Notes under the pieces: model-generated | The model's database searches: none | Seen by the model: only the letters and a program-made list of their open reading frames with translations | What the model was told of the DNA's origin: nothing | Part shown: piece after piece, positions 45,864-53,247 of the stretch | Position numbering within the stretch: position 1 is the first letter of the stretch | How the letters are laid out: every line of letters begins with the position of its first letter | DNA from: Aureimonas sp. OT7 | GTDB lineage: Bacteria > Pseudomonadota > Alphaproteobacteria > Rhizobiales > Rhizobiaceae | Reading direction: 5' to 3' | Assembly (NCBI RefSeq): GCF_014844055.1 | Contig: NZ_CP062167.1 | Coordinates: forward strand, 1,131,501 to 1,195,500 | DNA: 64,000 bases | Made by a program: the position numbers and the translations under genes

Positions 45864-46545
45864 GCACCCGGCCGAGCGCGAACATGCGCTGCTCGATCAG
45901 GACAGGCACCTCGCAGACATATGTCAGGGATTGGCGGCGCTCGTCGAAGATCCGGGTCTGCCAAAGGAGCGCCTCCTGCTCCCGGGCGACTTCGTTCTGG
46001 TCGGGCGTGGGTTGGCTCATCAACCTGTCGAACTTCGCCGTCTCGGCGCGGATGCTTTCGGCAAGGGTCTTCTGCTTGCCGGCATAGCGGCCGATGCCGT
46101 TGATGACGTCGGCCCGCTCGCGGTTCAATTCATGCAGCAGATCGATGAAGACCGTTTCGGCGGCGGCCCTGCGCCGTTCCGGCGGCAACGCCGACAGATG
46201 GTCGGTCAGGCGCTGGCGCGCATCGGGAATCGGCACGCGACGCTGGGCGATCTCGCGGACAAGCTGGCGTTCGGCCGGCGTGCGCTCCTGCTCTACGGCG
46301 GTTTCAGGCGGGGCGGGCCAGATCTGCGCGGCGTCCATCCGCGCAACCTTGCGCTGGATGCAGGGCCAGTCGGCGCTGCCATGATGCTCCGGCGCGGCCA
46401 GGACGGGGTTTGCGGCGGCATTGCCCGTGGGGGGCGGACCGGGCAGGACGAAGCCTTCGGGAATGTCGCGCGGGGCCGGCGCCTGGGCCAGCGCCAGGGT
46501 GGGGAGGAGCCAGAGCCCGCAGGCGATGAGGGCGGGAATGCGCAT
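45835..46545 (-). CDS. Exported hypothetical protein, last gene of the lut-type operon
   Basis: The 236-residue protein has a signal peptide (to LALAQ), a proline-rich N-terminal section with ADWPCIQRKVARMDAAQIWP, and a long helical, Arg/Glu-rich C-terminal half. Two cysteines are present in the mature part. It follows the ABC permease by 14 bp behind a CAGGAGA site, so it belongs to the operon. Similar proteins accompany PQQ-linked ABC transporters; it may correspond to one of the exported lut proteins, but I cannot assign which. Confidence 0.7.
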   Translation of the reverse strand: MRIPALIACGLWLLPTLALAQAPAPRDIPEGFVLPGPPPTGNAAANPVLAAPEHHGSADWPCIQRKVARMDAAQIWPAPPETAVEQERTPAERQLVREIAQRRVPIPDARQRLTDHLSALPPERRRAAAETVFIDLLHELNRERADVINGIGRYAGKQKTLAESIRAETAKFDRLMSQPTPDQNEVAREQEALLWQTRIFDERRQSLTYVCEVPVLIEQRMFALGRVLRDFAANDR

Positions 46546-46559
46546 TAGGCATCTCCTGT

Positions 46560-47369
46560 TCAGCTTGCGGGACGCGCCTCGCCCTTGCGGGCGATCGTTC
46601 CGCGCATGGGGTCGTAGGCAAGGACGGCAAGGCCCAGAAAGGCCGCCGTGCAGGCCGTGACGATGGCGAGGGCGGGTAGATTGAGCTGTCCGTACAGCGC
46701 GAAGCGGATCAGCTCGACCGCATGGGTGAAGGGGTTCAACTGGCAGATGTGGTAGAGCAGCGGCGAGGACTCCCGCACCCGCCACAGCGGGTACAGCGCC
46801 GACGAGGCGAAATACATCGGGAAGATGACGAAGTTCATCACGCCGGCGAAATTCTCGAGCTGGCGCACCAGTGACGACAGCAGCATGCCGAGCGCGCCCA
46901 GCATCAGGCCCGACAGGATAATGGCGGGCAATACGGTGAGGTAGCCGAGCTCGGGCGGACGGACGCGCCAGAACCAGGCGATGGCGAGGAACACGTAAGC
47001 CTGCAGCACTGCGACCATCACCCCCGCCGCAAGCTTGGACACCAGCAGGAACCAGCGGGGCAGCGGGCTGACGAGCAACGTCTTCATCGAGCCGGATTCG
47101 CGGTCATAGACCATCGACAGCGAGGATTGCATGCCGTTGAACAGGAGGATCATGCCGATCAGCCCCGGCGTTATGAAGACCTCGTAGAGAATGTAGGTGC
47201 GGTAGGGCGGAATGATGGAAACGCCCAGCACCTGCCGGAAGCCGGCGGCGAAGATGAAGAGCCAGAGCAGCGGGCGCACCAGGGCGGAGACGAACCGCTC
47301 GCGCTGGTGCAGGAAGCGCAGCGCCTCGCGCACCACGATTCCGGAGAAGCAACGCCAGTAGACGATCAT
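46560..47369 (-). CDS. lutF: ABC-2 type permease of the lanthanide/PQQ-alcohol system
   Basis: This is a 269-residue permease with six hydrophobic segments and the ABC-2 hallmark DRESGSMKTLLVSPLPRWFLL. It matches the permease that accompanies PQQ-dependent alcohol dehydrogenases (PedC/TIGR03861-like), equivalent to LutF of the methylotroph lanthanide-uptake cluster (homology inferred from context). It overlaps the ATPase gene by 4 bp. ABC-2 permeases usually export, so the direction of transport is not certain. Confidence 0.82.
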   Translation of the reverse strand: MIVYWRCFSGIVVREALRFLHQRERFVSALVRPLLWLFIFAAGFRQVLGVSIIPPYRTYILYEVFITPGLIGMILLFNGMQSSLSMVYDRESGSMKTLLVSPLPRWFLLVSKLAAGVMVAVLQAYVFLAIAWFWRVRPPELGYLTVLPAIILSGLMLGALGMLLSSLVRQLENFAGVMNFVIFPMYFASSALYPLWRVRESSPLLYHICQLNPFTHAVELIRFALYGQLNLPALAIVTACTAAFLGLAVLAYDPMRGTIARKGEARPAS

Positions 47370-48142
47370 GGCGCCCTCGCAGCCTGCACGGGCGCAAGCG
47401 CCGTCAGTCTTGCGAAGGCCTCGCCGATGGAGCCGGCGCCCTCCGCTTCGATCACGTCGCGGCAGCCGCCTTCGGCCAGGACCTGGCCGCGATGCAGCAC
47501 CACGACGCGGTCCTCATCCTCGATCTCGTCGATGAGGTGGGTTGCCCACAGCACGCTGACACCTTCTTCGCGCACCAGCCGGCGCACGGTGCGGATGATC
47601 TCCGCCCGAGAGGCGATGTCCAGCCCCACCGTCGGCTCATCCAGCAGGATCAGGCGCGGTCGATGCATGTAGGCCCGGACGATTTCCACCCGTCGCAACT
47701 GGCCGCCGGACAAGGCGCGCCCCTTGTCGCGCAGGCGGTCCAGAAGTTCCGATCCGTCCAGGATCTCGCGCGCCCGCGCCCGCGCCTCGCGCCCGGACAT
47801 ACCGTGCAGGGCGGCATGATAGGCAAGGTTCTGGCCGATCGACAGATCGAGATCCAGCGTCCTGCCCTGGAAGACCACGCCCAGATGCCGCAACGCGTGC
47901 CCAGGGTGCCGCGACAGATCGTGGCCCAGGATGCGGATCGTGCCTTCGCGCGCGTTGAACAGGCGGGTGACGAGAGAGAAGAGCGTGCTCTTGCCGGCCC
48001 CGTTGGGGCCGATCAGCGCAGTGAAGCTGCCCTGCGGCACGACGAAGGACACCTCGTCGAGCGCGCGCCGCCGGCCATAGGCATGGCCGACGCCGTCGAC
48101 TTCCAGCGCCTGCGGGCGGGTCGCTGTTGCGGAGGGCGGCAC
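47366..48142 (-). CDS. lutE: ABC transporter ATPase of the lanthanide/PQQ-alcohol system
   Basis: The 258-residue ATPase has Walker A IGPNGAGKST, signature LSGGQLRRVEIVRA, Walker B LILLDEPTVGLD and the H-loop WATHLIDE. Its family partner is the ABC-2 permease encoded next, overlapping by 4 bp. It starts with GTG 48142, 7 bp after the Asp-rich protein's stop. Context matches LutE of the lanthanide utilisation and transport cluster. Confidence 0.85.
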   Translation of the reverse strand: MPPSATATRPQALEVDGVGHAYGRRRALDEVSFVVPQGSFTALIGPNGAGKSTLFSLVTRLFNAREGTIRILGHDLSRHPGHALRHLGVVFQGRTLDLDLSIGQNLAYHAALHGMSGREARARAREILDGSELLDRLRDKGRALSGGQLRRVEIVRAYMHRPRLILLDEPTVGLDIASRAEIIRTVRRLVREEGVSVLWATHLIDEIEDEDRVVVLHRGQVLAEGGCRDVIEAEGAGSIGEAFARLTALAPVQAARAP

Positions 48143-48149
48143 GATAGCC

Positions 48150-48740
48150 TCAGGGAACGACGGTGATGGTGCCCTTCATGGCTTGCGCCCCGTCGAGCCC
48201 ATCGATCCACCACTCGAAATTGCCGGGGCGGACCGTGTTGAACTGGATTTGGATCGTGCCCTTGGCGTCATATTCGAGCCATGCGGGTGGCCCGGCCATA
48301 TGCAGCTCCAGGTCGCTTATGACAATCTGGTTGAACCAGATGTTGCGGAAGAAATCCGGCGCGCGGAACTTGTATTCCAGGGCGCCGTCGGAGCTGATGC
48401 GCCAGCGATAGGCCTGCCCGGCCCGCATGACGAAATCCTTCTTGTTCACCGCGAAATCGCTGTCGGCGCTGCCGAGAACCAGCTCCTCCACATCCTGGCT
48501 CGACCGGGACAGCGGCGGCAGCCCCAGCGCGTCTGCCGACATGGCGCTCGCGGGCATCTGTGCGTTGCCCGCGCCGGCCGGTGCGGCCGCAGCCGGCGCC
48601 TCTGCCGCGTCATCGTCGTCGTCATCATCGTCGTCGGCCTGTACCTGCGCCGCATTGCCGCCCTGCGCATGCGCCGCGACATGCGGTGCGAAGGCAAGGC
48701 AAGCGGCCATCAGCGTCAGCCAGTGCGCCCTGATCGTCAT
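48150..48740 (-). CDS. Exported cupredoxin-like protein with an Asp9 tract
   Basis: This 196-residue precursor has a signal peptide ending near A25. Its mature N-terminus has nine consecutive aspartates (residues 36-44, coded by mixed GAT/GAC at 48609-48635), then an Ala/Pro-rich linker. The C-terminal beta domain (about 90-196) resembles cupredoxin-like folds (DFVMRAGQAYRWRISSDG, NTVRPGNFEWWIDGL), with no obvious Cys/His/Met copper site. The Asp tract could bind calcium or lanthanide ions, which would fit the adjacent transporter. A strong GGGAGGAA site precedes ATG 48740. Confidence 0.75.
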   Translation of the reverse strand: MTIRAHWLTLMAACLAFAPHVAAHAQGGNAAQVQADDDDDDDDDAAEAPAAAAPAGAGNAQMPASAMSADALGLPPLSRSSQDVEELVLGSADSDFAVNKKDFVMRAGQAYRWRISSDGALEYKFRAPDFFRNIWFNQIVISDLELHMAGPPAWLEYDAKGTIQIQFNTVRPGNFEWWIDGLDGAQAMKGTITVVP

Positions 48741-48777
48741 TCTGTTCCTCCCTCTCGTATCCGGTCGTCCTGACCCT

Positions 48778-49752
48778 TTATTGCGTGTCCGCCACCGCGA
48801 CGCCCCAGGGCTGCTCCCCGACCTGCACGGACTGGATCACCTCGTCCCTCGCGGTATCGATGATCGAAATGTCGTTGGAGATGCCGTTGGTGGAAAACAG
48901 ATGGCTGCCATCGGGCGAGAAGGCCAGTTGCCACACCCGCTGGCCCACCAGCAGATAGTCCTTCACCTCATAGGTATTGGCATCCACCACGGCGACCCGG
49001 TTGGCGGGGCCGAGGGCGACATAGGCCTTGGACCCATCCTCAGTGATCCGCACGCCCACCGGCTGGATCAGTTCCGCGCTGATGCCCGGGATGTCGAAGG
49101 TCACCTTGTGCTTGATGTCACGCGTCGCGGCATCGATCACGCTGACGGTGCCCCCGATTTCCGCCGATACCCAGACCTCGGAATTGTCTGCCTTGAACTC
49201 GGCGAAGCGCGGCCTGGAATCCACCAGCACATTGGCCACGATCTGCTGGGAATCGCGGTCGATGAAGTGCGCCATGTTGGTGGTTTCGGAGGTGTTGACG
49301 ATGATCTTTCCGTCGGGGGAGACACCCATGCCCTCCGGCTCGACGCCGACGGGGATCTCCACCACCCGGCTGCCGGTCTTAAGGTCGATGACGGTGACGA
49401 GGTTGTCGTCTTCGTTGGCGACGTACATCAGCGTTCCGTCCGGTGACACGACCATCAGTTCCGGGTCCGGCCCCGAAGGGAGCGTGCCGGTGATCTGGTG
49501 CGTGGCCGTATCGATGACCTCGATCGTGTCGTCGTCGCTGGCGCAGACGTAAAGCTTGGTCCCATCGGGCGAGACGACGATACCGCGCGGGCGTTGGCCC
49601 ACCTTGATCGTTTCGACCACCTCGAACGTCGCGGAATCGAGCACGGTGACATCGTTGCCGCGCTCGTTCGATACGTAGATCTTGTAGGCGAATGCCGGGC
49701 TTGCCGACATGCAGAGCACGGCGGCCATCGCCGCCAGAACAGGCTTCGTCAT
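48778..49752 (-). CDS. Exported YVTN beta-propeller protein, PQQ-associated (copy 2)
   Basis: The 324-residue protein has a signal peptide (SASPAFA) and about seven repeats such as IYVSNERGNDVTVLDSATFEV, VVSPDGTKLYVCASDDDT and VVSPDGTLMYVANEDDN. It belongs to the TIGR03866-like family encoded with PQQ-linked ABC systems and is paralogous to the protein at 36921-37892. It starts the second part of the lut-type operon, after a 111-base gap that contains a nested palindrome. The function is unknown. Confidence 0.86.
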   Translation of the reverse strand: MTKPVLAAMAAVLCMSASPAFAYKIYVSNERGNDVTVLDSATFEVVETIKVGQRPRGIVVSPDGTKLYVCASDDDTIEVIDTATHQITGTLPSGPDPELMVVSPDGTLMYVANEDDNLVTVIDLKTGSRVVEIPVGVEPEGMGVSPDGKIIVNTSETTNMAHFIDRDSQQIVANVLVDSRPRFAEFKADNSEVWVSAEIGGTVSVIDAATRDIKHKVTFDIPGISAELIQPVGVRITEDGSKAYVALGPANRVAVVDANTYEVKDYLLVGQRVWQLAFSPDGSHLFSTNGISNDISIIDTARDEVIQSVQVGEQPWGVAVADTQ

Positions 49753-49806
49753 CGATCCTCCCCACGCGCTTCTTTTCCTGGACGCTAGGGAATAATGTCA
49801 CCGCGA

Positions 49807-49832
49807 CCCATGGGAATAGTTCCCGTAATGGG
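49807..49832. promoter_or_regulatory. Nested palindrome with GGGAA-TAG-TTCCC core
   Basis: The inner repeat GGGAA-N3-TTCCC (49812-49824) sits inside an outer CCCAT/ATGGG pair (49807-49811, 49828-49832). A further direct GGGAATA half-element lies at 49788-49794. The site is 60-80 bp upstream of the beta-propeller gene, between it and the NarL-type regulator gene, as expected for a promoter operator. Confidence 0.6.
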
Positions 49833-49863
49833 CGGCACCCGCGCTAAATACGACCGGCAATGC

Positions 49864-50493
49864 TCAGATACCGCCCACGAGCCGGCCGCCGCGCGTCTCG
49901 ACCGCGAAGCGGATCAGGTCCGAGGTTCGCTCCAGGCCGAGCTTTTCCTTGATGCGGGTCGAGCTGTTGGCGATCGTCTTGTAGGCGACGCCGAGGCCGG
50001 AGGCGATGTCGTTGAGGCTCTGGCCCTCGCCCAGCATATGCAGGATTTCAAGCTCGCGCGTCGAAAGCCGCGCCGCCACGTTGACGGCGGCGTTTTCCTG
50101 CGCCGCCGCCGTGACGCAGTCCACATAGGATTCGCCGCGCAGGGCGCGGCGGATGGCCGTCAGCAACTCGTCGGATGGCGCGCTCTTGGACACATAGGCG
50201 AGCGCGCCCTCGCGCCGGGCCGAGGTAGCGTAGACGAGGTCCGAATACATCGAGAACACGACGATGCGGGCCCTGGAGTCGTCCGCGTGGAGCCGGCGCA
50301 GGACTTCCAACCCGCTGCCGCCGCGCAGGTTGATATCCAGGATCACCAGGTCCGGCCGCGTCCGCCGGAATGCGTCCAGCGCGTCGCGCGGGGTCTCGGC
50401 CTCGGCAATGGCTTCGGGATGCAGGGGGGCGATCAGCCGGCGGACGCCGTCGCGGACCACCATGTGGTCGTCGACGATCAAAACCTTGGTCAT
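49864..50493 (-). CDS. NarL/LuxR-type response regulator
   Basis: The 209-residue protein has a receiver domain (acid pair D8/D9, phosphoacceptor D53 in VILDINLRGG, VVFSMY switch) and a C-terminal LuxR helix-turn-helix (about 140-200, LSTRELEILHMLGEGQSLNDIASGLGVAYKTI). It overlaps the histidine kinase gene by 4 bp (ATGA), so the two form a cognate pair. Placed inside the lut-type operon, it probably controls lut/xox genes in response to a periplasmic signal such as lanthanide or alcohol (inference). Confidence 0.92.
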   Translation of the reverse strand: MTKVLIVDDHMVVRDGVRRLIAPLHPEAIAEAETPRDALDAFRRTRPDLVILDINLRGGSGLEVLRRLHADDSRARIVVFSMYSDLVYATSARREGALAYVSKSAPSDELLTAIRRALRGESYVDCVTAAAQENAAVNVAARLSTRELEILHMLGEGQSLNDIASGLGVAYKTIANSSTRIKEKLGLERTSDLIRFAVETRGGRLVGGI

Positions 50494-51821
50494 GCCGCGG
50501 CCTCCAGTCTGTGCACGCGGTCGTCTACCGCGATGGGAAGACGGCCTTCGACGCGCAGCCCGGCAGGCGCGTCCACGGCCATGATGCGCAGCCTGCCACC
50601 GGCGGCCTCGACCCGCTCGCGCATGCCGATGATGCCGAAGCCGTCGGCGCCCGCATCGCGGCCGCCGCCATCGTCGACGACCGAAAATTCGGCCTGGCCG
50701 GCGATGGCGCGCACACTGACGTCCAGCCGTGTCGGCTCGCCGTGGCGCAGGGCGTTCAGCATCGCCTCCCGCAGCACCATCAGAAGCGTCGCGTCCGTCT
50801 GGGCGTCGAACCCCTCCTCCGGCACGGCAATTCGAATGCGGATACCCGGGCGACGGCTTTCGAAGTCGTGGGCGAGATGCATGAGGGTTTCCCGCAGGCC
50901 GAGGCCGGGCAGGAGGCCGGGGCGAAGGTCGGCCAGGATGCGGCGCACGGCCTGTCGGGCCCGCGCCGTCGCCTGGCGGATCGCGCCGGCGCGCTCCTCG
51001 TTGACAGCGGCGGCCGGCTCCCGCTCGATGGCCGCGGCGTCGACATCGATGGTAAAGAGGAAGGGCCCGACCTCGTCATGCAGGTCACGGGCGAGTTCGG
51101 CGCGCTCTTCCTCCTGCATCCGGTACACGAGTTCGCCGAGGCGGCGGTTGTCCGCCGACATCGCGGACAATCGCGCCGCCATGTCGTTGCAGCTCTGTGC
51201 AAGGGCCCGGATTTCCGGAGGCCCGGCCAGGGCTGCCCGCTCGTCCGTACGGCCATGCCCGATGGCGCCGAGCGTGTGCCGCAACGCGTTAAGCGGTTTC
51301 AGCGACGTGCGGGCGATCACCCAGACCAGCGCCAGCGTCGTCACCACGAACAGGCCGAGCAAGGTGAGGCCGAGCCCGAGGTCGGTCCACACGTCGCGTG
51401 TGTGGCTGGCCGGGTCCACCGTCAGCTCCAGCGCGGCGACCGGCCCCGGGACCGGCAGCGGAATGATGCTCACCTCCGGCCCGGGCGCGAACAACGCCGC
51501 GAACCACGCCGGCGCGGGGTGTCGGGGGCCGTCGAGATGCGAGCGCATGATCGTCCGTCCATCGCGGCCGATGAGCGAAAGGCGGGCATGGCGGTCGCTG
51601 TCGAAGGTGCGGATGAGGGCCCGGAACTTGGCTTCATGATCCATCGTCGCGGGCAGTTCGGCGATCTGCCGCGCGACGCGATGTTCGGCAACGATATGGG
51701 CGGAGCGCATCTCCAACTCGATGCGCTCGCGCACGTGCAGGACGGTTGCGAGACCACCCAGCAGCAGCATGGCGCCAAGCGCACCCAGAATGGCGAGAAT
51801 CAGCCTCGTGTGCAGCGACAC
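50490..51821 (-). CDS. Membrane sensor histidine kinase (HisKA_3 type)
   Basis: The 443-residue kinase has two membrane helices (about 8-28 and 150-172) enclosing a periplasmic sensor segment of about 120 residues. A HAMP-like region (about 173-225), a HisKA_3 dimerisation domain with ARDLHDEVGP (H248) and an HATPase_c domain (LREAMLNALRHGE, DDGGG, GFGIIGMRERV) follow. It begins with GTG 51821; the upstream site is weak. It pairs with the NarL-type regulator and lies between the substrate-binding protein and that regulator. Confidence 0.9.
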   Translation of the reverse strand: MSLHTRLILAILGALGAMLLLGGLATVLHVRERIELEMRSAHIVAEHRVARQIAELPATMDHEAKFRALIRTFDSDRHARLSLIGRDGRTIMRSHLDGPRHPAPAWFAALFAPGPEVSIIPLPVPGPVAALELTVDPASHTRDVWTDLGLGLTLLGLFVVTTLALVWVIARTSLKPLNALRHTLGAIGHGRTDERAALAGPPEIRALAQSCNDMAARLSAMSADNRRLGELVYRMQEEERAELARDLHDEVGPFLFTIDVDAAAIEREPAAAVNEERAGAIRQATARARQAVRRILADLRPGLLPGLGLRETLMHLAHDFESRRPGIRIRIAVPEEGFDAQTDATLLMVLREAMLNALRHGEPTRLDVSVRAIAGQAEFSVVDDGGGRDAGADGFGIIGMRERVEAAGGRLRIMAVDAPAGLRVEGRLPIAVDDRVHRLEAAA

Positions 51822-51886
51822 CCTCGATCGAGCCTCCCATTGCGGATCGTGCGTCGATCACAGATTGCAGCTTTCGCGGTGTTTTG

Positions 51887-53092
51887 TCACGGCACGAGAT
51901 GACAGGCGGTCTCTGGCCGGTCGACGCCCAATGTATCGAGTTCCGTCGTCTGGTGCAGGAACCCCTCCTGGGGGGACGCGGAAACGACCGACCGGCCTTC
52001 GCCGAGCAGGATCGGCTGGCGCAACTGCCAGTTCCAGTCCCGGAAGGTCAGCTTCTGGCCCTTGAAGGCGGCGATGGAGAAGTCCGGATTCTTGATATAG
52101 TCCAGGATCTTGTCCGGTTCCGCCGATTGGGTGCGGGTCGCGGCCTCGCCCACGATGCGGATCGCGGTCCATACCTGCATGTCCTTCGCCAGCATGCGGC
52201 GGCCGGCCATCTTCTCGAAGCGGTTCTGGATCTGCGCGCCGCCCCACTGCTCGCTGGCCGGGTGCCAGGAGGCGGCGACAAGCCCCGCGGTGCCCGCGAC
52301 CGGGCGAGGCAGCCATGTGCGCCAGGGTATGAAACTGCCGAAGACCTCGCTCTCGTCGGCCACCAGCACCACGTCATGATCAGGCAGGCCCTGCATGAAG
52401 ACGGGGATCTGACGTTGCACCTGTGCCTGTCCGGAATCCGTGGCGCGGGCGCCGCCCGCATCCTCGAACGTACGCTCTTCCAGGATGTCGCCGCCGAACT
52501 TGCGGGCGGACGCCCTCATCGCGTCGGCGAAAAGCCGGTCGTTCTCGTGCTCGCCCGCGATCAGTACCCAGTTGCGCCACTGTTTCCACATCAGATACTG
52601 CGCCAGCGCATCGGTCAGCATCGAACGGGTCGGCGCCGTATGAAGCATGTTGGACCGGCAGTTTTCTTCGCGCAGGCTGTCGTCGGTCGCCCCGGCATTC
52701 AGCACGCTTGACCCGGCCACCCGGGCCAGGTCGGCCGCTTTCAGCGTATCGGCAGCCGGCAGGTCCGTGACGATGAAGTGCACGCCGGCATCGGCGAAGG
52801 CCTGCATGGCCGGACCGATGTCCTCGCCCGGCTTGAGGGTCGAGACGGTCAGCTCGAAATCCTGGCCCATGAACGCGCCGGTCGTGTCGTTGTCCGCGAT
52901 GCCGAGTTCCGCCCCGGCGATGCCGATCGTCTCCGGCGGGATATCCAGCGCCGAGAGGGCCAGCACGGGCTCGTAGGCGCGCAGCAGGCCGATACGGATG
53001 ACGGTGGTTTCCGGGCCCGGCTGCTGGGCCTCTGCCACGCCGGCAAGGCCGAGGGCCATCGCGGCGACCAGGGTGGCGATGGGTATCTTCAT
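51887..53092 (-). CDS. lutA: Periplasmic substrate-binding protein of the lanthanide/PQQ-alcohol ABC system
   Basis: This is a 401-residue exported protein (signal ending GVAEAQ) with a type I periplasmic-binding fold: VIRIGLLRAYEPVLALSALDI, GVHFIVTDLPAADTLKAADLA and LTDALAQYLMWKQWRNWVLIAGEHEND. It matches the PQQ-dependent alcohol dehydrogenase system substrate-binding family (TIGR03863-like), equivalent to LutA. ATG 53092 follows GGGGGGAGG. It is the first gene of the minus-strand operon and is divergent from mfnB. Confidence 0.85.
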   Translation of the reverse strand: MKIPIATLVAAMALGLAGVAEAQQPGPETTVIRIGLLRAYEPVLALSALDIPPETIGIAGAELGIADNDTTGAFMGQDFELTVSTLKPGEDIGPAMQAFADAGVHFIVTDLPAADTLKAADLARVAGSSVLNAGATDDSLREENCRSNMLHTAPTRSMLTDALAQYLMWKQWRNWVLIAGEHENDRLFADAMRASARKFGGDILEERTFEDAGGARATDSGQAQVQRQIPVFMQGLPDHDVVLVADESEVFGSFIPWRTWLPRPVAGTAGLVAASWHPASEQWGGAQIQNRFEKMAGRRMLAKDMQVWTAIRIVGEAATRTQSAEPDKILDYIKNPDFSIAAFKGQKLTFRDWNWQLRQPILLGEGRSVVSASPQEGFLHQTTELDTLGVDRPETACHLVP

Positions 53093-53247
53093 GGTCGAGC
53101 CTCCCCCCGAAGTTTTGCCCAAGGGAAAGGCATAAAGATGCCCAGCCGCAAGGTGACTTTTTCCCGTTCGTCGCCCTGTCCCTGTTCAAGAACGGGCGCT
53201 GCGGCCTATAGGGAGATTGGCCCCGCAGCGATGGATGACCCGAGATC
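53093..53247. promoter_or_regulatory. Divergent lutA/mfnB promoter region
   Basis: This 155-base gap between two head-to-head operons holds GGGAA (53123-53127) and TTCCC (53161-53165) half-elements, plus a 7-bp inverted repeat CCCGTTC/GAACGGG (53163-53169, 53190-53196). No other gene is visible. It is where lanthanide uptake and C1-carrier synthesis could be co-regulated. Confidence 0.5.
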
